A stretch of DNA of 20,384 nucleotides, taken from the NCBI GenBank assembly GCA_030595925.1, contig JAUVLC010000041.1, positions 1 through 20,384 of the forward strand, written 5' to 3'. Under the pieces are notes generated by a model that had not been told where the DNA came from, did no database searches, and worked only from the letters and a program-made list of their open reading frames with translations. This document shows, piece after piece, positions 14,498 to 20,384 of this stretch. The stretch's first letter is position 1. The number at the start of each line of letters is the position of its first letter. This DNA comes from Clostridia bacterium. GTDB lineage: Bacteria > CBDUZB01 > JAGLHV01. The translations under genes were made by a program, and so were the position numbers.

Positions 14498-15502
14498 TTA
14501 AAACTTTACACTACGTTCAATTTTTGTAAAATTTTTCTTTATCCAATTAATTGTTTTCTCCAAACCGGCAAAAAACTCTACTTCGGGATTATACCCCAAA
14601 ATTTTTCTTGCTTTATCAATAGATGCTCTTCTTCGGATTGAATTATCCCATTTTCTTTTTTCCAAAAAAATTATTTCTTTATTGCCCAATGCAGTATTTA
14701 TTGATTCTGCTAAATCAATAATTTTAGTTTCTTTTCCCGAAGCGAGGTTTATCGCTTCTCCAACGGCTTGAGGAACTACTCCTCCGGATAAAATACCGCT
14801 AACTATATCTTCCACATAAGTAAAATCTCTCGTTTCCTCCCCCGTCCCGGTAATAGGTAACTGCTGTTTATGCATTGCCCAATAGATAAAATTAGGAATA
14901 ACATTTCGATATTTACCGGGTATCTCGCCCGGACCGTAAACATTAAAAAATCTCAGCCTTACTACCGGCAAAGAATAATAATTATAAAAAAAATTACAAT
15001 ATAACTCTCCTAACAATTTAGTAATTTGATAGGGAGTATCCAGATTTATCGATTTGTAATCTTCTTTCAAAGGCAAAGGAGCATGATTGCCATATACAGA
15101 ACATCCGGAAGAAGCATAAACAACTTTTTTGACTCCAAATTGACGAGCTTGTTGGAGAATTCTTAATGTTCCCATACCACTTACCATTAAATCTTTTTGA
15201 GGATGTTCAACAGAATTGCGGTTAGCAAATAAAGCAGCTAAATGAAACACGATATCCAACCCTTCTGAAAATAGCTCTTTCAACAGCCTTTCATTTAAAA
15301 CGTCTCCCTGGATAAAAGTAAGATTAGACAACTCGGGAACATTCCACCTTTCAGAAGAAGAAAAATCATCCAGTACAATAATTTTCTTTACTTCCAAACC
15401 TGCTAAAGCAGAAACTAAATTACTTCCAATGCAACCTGCGCCACCGGTAATAAGTATTTTTTTGTTTTTATATTCTCTCAAAAAATTGTTTCTTTTCATC
15501 AT
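14498..15502 (-). CDS. NAD-dependent sugar epimerase/dehydratase (extended SDR)
   Basis: This is a 334-aa extended short-chain dehydrogenase acting on nucleotide sugars, most like UDP-glucose 4-epimerase/dehydratase relatives. The Rossmann motif is ILITGGAGCIGS (16-27). The catalytic SSG at 131-133 and YQITK at 158-162 are present, as are VRLRFFNVYGPGE (181-193) and TRDFTYVEDI (224-233). The exact substrate cannot be called. The start is ATG 15502 or the adjacent ATG 15499. AAAGGGGG immediately precedes both, and the first overlaps the glycosyltransferase stop as ATGA. It is the last gene of a three-gene glycan operon. Confidence 0.92.
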   Translation of the reverse strand: MMKRNNFLREYKNKKILITGGAGCIGSNLVSALAGLEVKKIIVLDDFSSSERWNVPELSNLTFIQGDVLNERLLKELFSEGLDIVFHLAALFANRNSVEHPQKDLMVSGMGTLRILQQARQFGVKKVVYASSGCSVYGNHAPLPLKEDYKSINLDTPYQITKLLGELYCNFFYNYYSLPVVRLRFFNVYGPGEIPGKYRNVIPNFIYWAMHKQQLPITGTGEETRDFTYVEDIVSGILSGGVVPQAVGEAINLASGKETKIIDLAESINTALGNKEIIFLEKRKWDNSIRRRASIDKARKILGYNPEVEFFAGLEKTINWIKKNFTKIERSVKF

Positions 15503-16752
15503 CCCCCTTTTCGCATCCTTCTTTGCAAAAGAAATTCCTTAAATAGTTTTTCGTATTTGGTTATACAAACATCCCGGGAAAAGTACTTTTGGACATACAT
15601 CCTTCCCTTTTTACCTAACTCCGCTCTTAAGATAGAATCATTATATAATTTCATAAGGGCCTGTGTCAACATTTGTGAATTTCCCGGTTCAACACAAAGC
15701 CCACATCCGGCCTCTTTAATAAGACGGATAGCATCCCCCTCAAAATTCATACTGGCAATTAAGGGACGGGCACTACTCATAATAGATACAATTTTAGAAG
15801 GAACTACCGGTGTTTTAACTTCTCCTTTGAGAGTAACCAGACAAACATCCGAAGAATCTAAAACAAACGGATATTTTTCTCTGGATTGAAAAGGCAAAAA
15901 TTTTACATTATTCAAATTATTAACTTTTACTTTTTTTTCTAACTCCGCTTTTTTAATCCCTCCCCCCACCAGAAGAAATAATATTTTCTTACAATCCCTT
16001 AATTGTAAAGCACTTTCCATTATAATTTCCATATCCTGAGAATATCCCATTACCCCTACAAAAGAAACTACAAATTTATTATCTAAACAATGCTCTTTTC
16101 GAAACAGATTAAATTTATTTGAGGGTTTTATTAAATCCGTATCCACCCAATTAGGAATAACTGCTACTTTGTGAGAACCGGCACCATTATCAATTACATA
16201 TTTTTGATTACCCGGTGAATGGACGGTAATAAAATCTGCTCTTTTATAAATAAATTTCTCTATGGTTTTAAAAAATTTAATCAAATACTTATTTTTTAAA
16301 ACACCCAGATCTACCGCACTCCGGGGAAATAAATCCTGAACATTAACTCCCATATAACTTTTTTTCATCTTACCCAAAAAATATCCGGAAACTCCTAAAG
16401 GAAGAGGGGGTGAATAAAGAAAAATAAAATCACAAGAAGCAAAAAACAGACCGGCAAAAAAAATAAACAATGCAGTAATAAACTGATTTAATCCTTTAAA
16501 TACAGGAACATTTCCGGAAAAAAACGGCATTCTTAATCTAACAACTCTAATCCCGGCAATTATTTCCCGTATCAAAAACTTACCCTTATAAAAATTAACT
16601 GTTTTTTTATCAACATTATACCTGGGAAAACCCGTAATTACCGTAACATTATATTTTTTTTTGACTAAACTCTCTGCAAGCTCATAAAAAAGGTGAGAAG
16701 CAGAACCAATTTCAGGAGGAAAATAAGCCGTCAATAATAATATTTTCATCAT
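15499..16752 (-). CDS. GT4 glycosyltransferase, WbuB/WcaI-like
   Basis: This is a 417-aa GT-B fold glycosyltransferase, probably transferring a sugar from a nucleotide donor to a polysaccharide intermediate at the inner face of the membrane. The N-terminal domain starts MMKILLLTAYFPPEIGSASH and contains a hydrophobic patch around 92-112 typical of membrane-associated GT4 enzymes. VNVQDLFPRSAVDLG (137-150) is characteristic of the WbuB-like subgroup. The donor domain contains VIPNWVD (198-204), FVGVMGYSQD (231-240) and VVPSKIVSIMSSARPLIA (316-333). It overlaps the preceding oxidoreductase gene by ATGA and the following epimerase gene in the same way, so the three are likely co-translated. Acceptor and donor are unknown. 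Confidence 0.92.
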   Translation of the reverse strand: MMKILLLTAYFPPEIGSASHLFYELAESLVKKKYNVTVITGFPRYNVDKKTVNFYKGKFLIREIIAGIRVVRLRMPFFSGNVPVFKGLNQFITALFIFFAGLFFASCDFIFLYSPPLPLGVSGYFLGKMKKSYMGVNVQDLFPRSAVDLGVLKNKYLIKFFKTIEKFIYKRADFITVHSPGNQKYVIDNGAGSHKVAVIPNWVDTDLIKPSNKFNLFRKEHCLDNKFVVSFVGVMGYSQDMEIIMESALQLRDCKKILFLLVGGGIKKAELEKKVKVNNLNNVKFLPFQSREKYPFVLDSSDVCLVTLKGEVKTPVVPSKIVSIMSSARPLIASMNFEGDAIRLIKEAGCGLCVEPGNSQMLTQALMKLYNDSILRAELGKKGRMYVQKYFSRDVCITKYEKLFKEFLLQRRMRKGG

Positions 16753-18905
16753 TTTTTCAAAATTTCTTCCAATTCTATTTTAACACACTTTCCAACTTTA
16801 AGAGAATCCAACGCTTTAAAAGTAGCTAAGGTTGTATACAAATATTGCTTAAAAAGTTTTTCCTGATCAAATATCCCCGAATCAAAAAAATAATTTAATT
16901 CATTAATATAACCCAAATCCTGAGAAAGTTTAACAATCTGTTTCTTTTTGTTTCCTCGAACTATTATTAATTTTTTAAAATCTTTTATGGTTGCCACCGA
17001 ATCTTCGGAAAAAATTTCTACCCGCTCTCTGGAAAAAGCTCTGGATCCTTTTGTGGTATAAACAATGGTTCCTACCGAACCATCACAAAAATACATAGTT
17101 ATGCAAACATTATCAGTCTCATGATATTTACCCCGGTGACCTCCAACAGATTCAACATATATTTTTTGGGGATAAGCATCAGTAATAAATTGAAAAAAAT
17201 CGATGAAATGGCAGACCTCCCCAATAATCCTTCCACCGCTAATTTTTACATTATTCACCCAATGCCCATCAGCAACATTTCCTGCATTAACTCTATAATT
17301 CATCATCAGTGCCGTACTTCTTTCCTCCCAACAGGACTTAGCTTGCATAGCTAAAGAACTAAATCTTCGATTAAACCCCACCATTAATCTCTGCTGTGAC
17401 CGGCTAAATATTTTTACTATCTGTTTCAATTCATTAATATTAATACACAAAGGTTTTTCTACAAAAACATTTTTCCCTGCTTCCAGAGCATCTATAATCA
17501 TTTTAGAATGGAGATTATGAGGAGTAGAAATAATAATACTCCCTATCGATTTGTCATCTAAAATCTCTTTATAATCTGAGCAACAATAATTGAATCCGAA
17601 TTTTTTCCCTATCTGTTGTGAAGATATCCCTTTAGTGGTAGCTATACCTACCAGATTTACTTTATAAATTTTTCTCAAAGCCGGCAACAAAATATTCTTA
17701 GTAAAATTTCCTCCTCCGATAAATCCAACATTTAATGCAGGAAACTGTTCGTTACTGATTTTTTTTATAAAAGACACTTTTGTTTCTTTTTCACCGTTAT
17801 TAATTTTTAAATTATTGTTATATTTAAAAACAATCCCTATATGCATTTTTTTCTTTTTAAGAATCATGTCATAACACTTTAACGCTTCTTCTATTTCAAA
17901 GTAACGGGTAATTAATTTATCCATTTTTACTTTCTTTTTTATTAAAAGATCAATAAAGTGCCGGACATTATTTTTCTGACTCCAACGACTAATTTCCGGT
18001 GGATAATCATTTTCCTCACCTGCTGCCCTGGACACAATAAATAATAATTCTTTTTCCCAGAAAATTTTTCTGGTTAATTTTAAATCAGCTACACCGACTA
18101 AAACTATTCTTCCTTTTTTCCGGGCAATATCTTCTGCTAATCGAACAGGCTTTGCATCATTACTTGCCGCAGTAATCATCACTGCATCAAAACCGTTATT
18201 ACCGGTAAAATTTTCTATCCTGGACAAAACATCATCGCTATCCGCATTTAATCCTAAATCAACGCCTAATTCTTCAGCCAATTTTACTTTATCTTTATCT
18301 AAGTCAAGACCAACAACCCTACATCCGTAAGATTTTAAAATTTGGACGGTAATTAACCCAATTAATCCCAAACCAATCACGGCAACATTTTCACCAAAAG
18401 TTAAATCAGCTTTTCTTATCCCGTTAACAGCAATTGCCCCGATCATCCCAAAAGATGCTGATTCAAAATCCAGTTCATCTGAAAACTTATTACATAAATT
18501 CTCCGGCATCCATATATATTCCGCATGAACGGCAAATCCTGCTCCGGCACAAACGACCCTATCCCCAACCTTAAACCCCTCAACCCCTTCACCTATTTCT
18601 ACTACCTCACCACTTGAACTATATCCCATCGGTATCGACTCATCCAAACGATTCATCGCCTCTTTAAAAACACTTATAAACCCTTCTCTTAATGCTTTTT
18701 GATAAGCTAATCGAACCAGATCCGGGCGGGCAACAGCCTTGCCCAATAAACTTTTTTTCGCCATATCAATCATTAATCTCTCGGTCCCTATGCTAACCGC
18801 AGAACAGATATTACGCACTATCACCCCCCCTGATTTACAAAAAGGAGGAGAAACTTCTTCTAATTTTATTTTACCTGTTCTATAATTCTGAACAACCTGC
18901 TTCAT
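16749..18905 (-). CDS. Bi-domain oxidoreductase (MDR + Gfo/Idh/MocA fusion)
   Basis: This 718-aa protein fuses two NAD(P)-binding enzymes. Residues 1 to about 360 are a medium-chain dehydrogenase-like domain with VSIGTERLM, MGYSSSGEVVEIGEGVEGF and the Rossmann VIGLGLIG at 176-183. The catalytic zinc ligands of ordinary alcohol dehydrogenases (the GHE motif and CxxC lobe) are absent. Residues about 390-718 are a Gfo/Idh/MocA domain with VGFIGGGNF (393-401), VEKPLCI (482-488) and GEVCHFIDFF (562-571). This fusion is known as bi-domain-containing oxidoreductase and typically sits in surface-polysaccharide loci, as here; its reaction is not established. The ATG at 18905 is chosen over an upstream in-frame ATG because AAGGGA precedes it and the family starts MKQVVQ-like. 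It is the first gene of the glycan operon. Confidence 0.9.
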   Translation of the reverse strand: MKQVVQNYRTGKIKLEEVSPPFCKSGGVIVRNICSAVSIGTERLMIDMAKKSLLGKAVARPDLVRLAYQKALREGFISVFKEAMNRLDESIPMGYSSSGEVVEIGEGVEGFKVGDRVVCAGAGFAVHAEYIWMPENLCNKFSDELDFESASFGMIGAIAVNGIRKADLTFGENVAVIGLGLIGLITVQILKSYGCRVVGLDLDKDKVKLAEELGVDLGLNADSDDVLSRIENFTGNNGFDAVMITAASNDAKPVRLAEDIARKKGRIVLVGVADLKLTRKIFWEKELLFIVSRAAGEENDYPPEISRWSQKNNVRHFIDLLIKKKVKMDKLITRYFEIEEALKCYDMILKKKKMHIGIVFKYNNNLKINNGEKETKVSFIKKISNEQFPALNVGFIGGGNFTKNILLPALRKIYKVNLVGIATTKGISSQQIGKKFGFNYCCSDYKEILDDKSIGSIIISTPHNLHSKMIIDALEAGKNVFVEKPLCININELKQIVKIFSRSQQRLMVGFNRRFSSLAMQAKSCWEERSTALMMNYRVNAGNVADGHWVNNVKISGGRIIGEVCHFIDFFQFITDAYPQKIYVESVGGHRGKYHETDNVCITMYFCDGSVGTIVYTTKGSRAFSRERVEIFSEDSVATIKDFKKLIIVRGNKKKQIVKLSQDLGYINELNYFFDSGIFDQEKLFKQYLYTTLATFKALDSLKVGKCVKIELEEILKK

Positions 18906-18939
18906 TGTTTTTTGTCCCTTATCCCAAAATTCAATCCGT

Positions 18940-18968
18940 ATAATATATTTACTTATACAAAAAAACAA
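18940..18968 (-). promoter_or_regulatory. Candidate promoter of the glycan operon
   Basis: On the minus strand TTGTTT (18968-18963) and TATTAT (18945-18940) are 17 bases apart. The -10 is good and the -35 weak. The predicted start near 18933 would give a leader of about 28 nt before the chosen ATG at 18905, which itself argues against the longer upstream start. The region is very AT-rich, so chance matches are likely. Confidence 0.35.
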
Positions 18969-19024
18969 CTCAAAAATCAATCAAATTATATTAGAAAAAC
19001 AAACCCTGTGATATAAAAAAATAA

Positions 19025-19109
19025 CTAACAATCCAACCTAAATTTTATATTAGCAGGAAAAATCCATCTGACTAACATTTAATAAAAAATATTTAGGTTT
19101 AAGTGTTAG
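19025..19109. repeat. 85-bp imperfect terminal inverted repeat, MITE-like or hairpin
   Basis: CTAACA and AACCTAAAT on the left arm (19025-19052) are mirrored by ATTTAGGTT and TGTTAG on the right arm (19080-19109), with a central spacer of about 27 bp. The arms match in the outer six and an internal nine bases and loosely over an AT stretch. It fills the gap between the peptide deformylase stop and the glycan operon promoter. It might be a degenerate miniature element or a weak transcript-end structure. Confidence 0.45.
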
Positions 19110-19153
19110 CTTTGTCCGAATTTTCGTCTTATTCTTTTAAAATAATTTTTAAT

Positions 19154-19669
19154 TCATTCTTTTCGTTTCTTGTAACTTTTACGCCGAAATAAATCCTTTT
19201 TCAAGGAAATAATTCGATCAACAAACAAAATTCCGTTAAGATGGTCTATCTCATGCTGAAAAACAATTGCTTCAAATCCTTTAGTTTCTATTTCTATAGG
19301 TTGCCCCATGCGATTTTGTGCACTAACCTTGATTTTTGCGGCCCTTTTTACATTCCCGGTATAATCCGGTAAACTTAAACACCCTTCCCCGCTAATCACT
19401 TCTCCTTCCTGCATCCGAATAACAGGATTTAACAATATCATTAATCCATGAGAAATAGTTGTTTTTTTGTGTTTTGAAGCATCTACAACAATAAGTTGTA
19501 CGGAACAACCCACCTGCGGAGCAGCAATACCTACACAACCGGGAAACGAATGTAAAGATTCTATCATATCATTGATTAATTGATTAATTCGGTAATCAAT
19601 TTTTTCTATCAATGCACATTTTTTTTTTAAAATTTCATGAGGATATTGTAACACCTCTAACACCGCCAT
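19154..19669 (-). CDS. def: Peptide deformylase
   Basis: This enzyme removes the formyl group from the N-terminal methionine of new proteins using a metal ion. It is 171 aa, the normal length, and has all three signatures: GIAAPQVG at 47-54, EGCLSLP at 95-101 with ligand Cys97, and QHEIDHLNG at 138-146 with His139, catalytic Glu140 and His143. A short Lys/Arg-rich tail ends the protein. Its ATG comes one base after the stop of the ACT-domain gene, with GAGGA inside that gene's end as ribosome binding site, so the two are coupled. It is not next to fmt or priA here. Confidence 0.96.
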   Translation of the reverse strand: MAVLEVLQYPHEILKKKCALIEKIDYRINQLINDMIESLHSFPGCVGIAAPQVGCSVQLIVVDASKHKKTTISHGLMILLNPVIRMQEGEVISGEGCLSLPDYTGNVKRAAKIKVSAQNRMGQPIEIETKGFEAIVFQHEIDHLNGILFVDRIISLKKDLFRRKSYKKRKE

Positions 19670-19670
19670 A

Positions 19671-20219
19671 TCACAATTCCTCAGTTTCTACAGGATGTAT
19701 ACTGACATTTACATCTAGCTCTTTTCCTTTATTTTCCAGCTCTTTTCGCAAGTGTTCCTCACCCATATCAGAAGAAACCTCCACCTCTAATAACATTACA
19801 TAAACCGATTCCTCTTTACTTCCTGCAATTTGCGTATTAACATCAACGATATTTACTTTTTTATCCGCTAAAAATTGTGTTATTTCATATACTATCCCGG
19901 GTTTATCCACCCCATAAACAGAAATGGCATAAATCTTTACCTGCTCATCCACCTTATGCACTAATTCGTCAGGAGAAAGCTCCCGCAAATATATTGATAA
20001 ACCCAATGTTTTTCTTAAAAAATCAAAATTTTTACTAAATTGAACAGGAGAAATATCCTTTTTACCTGATATTACCAATATCATGGCAAATTCTCCCTTT
20101 AATAAAGTCATACTGGAATCTTCAATGTTGTATCCCAATTCATAAAGAACCTTTGATACCCCCGCCACTATTCCCGGTTTATCTTTACCCACAGCAGTAA
20201 GAATCATGTTTTGTGCCAT
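19671..20219 (-). CDS. Two-ACT-domain protein, GcvR-like regulator
   Basis: This 182-aa protein consists of two ACT domains, at about residues 5-80 (LTAVGKDKPGIVAGVSKVL) and 93-172 (ISVYGVDKPGIVYEITQFLADK). Each has the DKPGIV turn that usually lines an amino-acid-binding site at the dimer interface. The layout matches glycine cleavage system transcriptional repressor (GcvR) and related amino-acid-sensing proteins. No DNA-binding domain or enzyme domain is present. Target and ligand are not deducible. AAAGGGAGG lies four bases upstream of the ATG. It is the first gene of a pair with peptide deformylase; the functional link between the two is unclear. Confidence 0.88.
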   Translation of the reverse strand: MAQNMILTAVGKDKPGIVAGVSKVLYELGYNIEDSSMTLLKGEFAMILVISGKKDISPVQFSKNFDFLRKTLGLSIYLRELSPDELVHKVDEQVKIYAISVYGVDKPGIVYEITQFLADKKVNIVDVNTQIAGSKEESVYVMLLEVEVSSDMGEEHLRKELENKGKELDVNVSIHPVETEEL

Positions 20220-20281
20220 AAAACCTCCCTTTATACTGCTTTTAGTAATGTCAAAAATATCTGCACATTTCTGTTCTGATT

Positions 20282-20382
20282 TCTGTCCATGTAACTACAG
20301 GCTTTATAGAGTAAGCCTGCGTATAATTAGCTCCTGTTGCACAAAGCCCATGTCAGGTCGGAGGACAGATTGTATCACAATC
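20282..20382 (-). other. Candidate structured RNA or leader upstream of the ACT gene
   Basis: This stretch is noticeably GC-richer than the flanking gaps and holds several pairing arms. TCTGTCC (20282-20288) pairs with GGACAGA (20363-20369). Inside are CAGGCTT (20298-20304) with AAGCCTG (20313-20319), and CTCC (20331-20334) with GGAG (20360-20363). GGCTTT at 20300-20305 could instead pair with AAAGCC at 20343-20348, so the folds compete. GATTGT/ACAATC (20368-20382) forms another small hairpin. No known RNA family is recognised. Strand is uncertain; minus is assumed because it would lead into the ACT gene. The window edge hides its upstream side. Confidence 0.3.
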
Positions 20383-20384
20383 CC

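Noticed and set aside
20222-20256. TTGACA and TATAAA upstream of the ACT gene
   Set aside because: The spacing is only 13 bases and the -10 candidate runs into the ribosome binding site, so it is not a convincing promoter.
20341-20370. Resemblance of GTCAGGTCGGAGG to the SRP RNA loop
   Set aside because: The conserved GGAAGGAAGCAG part of the SRP S domain is missing, so it is not called as SRP RNA.
20248-20384. Plus-strand ATG frame open to the window edge
   Set aside because: There is no ribosome binding site, the translation is Cys-rich without any family resemblance, and the segment is better explained by pairing arms.

Overview
The window comes from an AT-rich bacterial chromosome, and every gene supported here lies on the minus strand, so transcription runs from high to low coordinates. 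Housekeeping genes with standard bacterial order and Shine-Dalgarno sites sit beside a large Ser/Thr phospho-signalling locus and a surface-glycan locus. The SLH and PEGA domains and the bi-domain oxidoreductase suggest an uncultured bacterium with an elaborate envelope, probably a candidate phylum. I cannot name the phylum from sequence alone. No tRNA, rRNA, CRISPR array, transposase or phage gene was seen.

Layout in transcription order. (1) 20220-20384: the window edge, relatively GC-rich with several pairing arms, possibly a structured RNA or leader. (2) 20219-19154: a two-ACT-domain GcvR-like regulator followed one base later by peptide deformylase. (3) 19153-18906: a non-coding gap with an 85-bp imperfect inverted repeat and a candidate promoter. 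(4) 18905-14498: three genes joined by ATGA overlaps, encoding a bi-domain oxidoreductase, a WbuB-like GT4 glycosyltransferase and an NAD-dependent sugar epimerase/dehydratase. This looks like nucleotide-sugar and polysaccharide biosynthesis.

(5) 14255-4930 is the most distinctive part. After a good sigma70-type promoter come a secreted SLH/coiled-coil protein, a membrane protein with two cytoplasmic FHA domains and an eight-repeat FG-GAP propeller, and a 34-residue ORF overlapping it by ATGA. A 339-bp gap with REP-like hairpins follows. Then come a membrane-anchored PP2C phosphatase with two PEGA domains and a 1412-residue kinase. The kinase combines a Cys cluster, charged repeats, a receiver domain, a Ser/Thr kinase domain, one transmembrane helix, PEGA domains and TPRs. 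A kinase, a phosphatase and a phosphopeptide-binding FHA protein, each with an extracytoplasmic part, plus an SLH protein suggest a trans-envelope Hanks-type signalling module. This is inference from domain content and adjacency.

(6) 4929-4340 is a 590-bp non-coding stretch holding a long imperfect hairpin and a sigma70-like promoter. (7) 4339-1 is the conserved cluster rpsF-ssb-rpsR-DUF2232-rplI-dnaB-alr, with alr cut by the window edge. Start codons were moved inward from the longest open frame for ssb, rpsR, the kinase and the bi-domain oxidoreductase, because good ribosome binding sites precede the internal ATGs.
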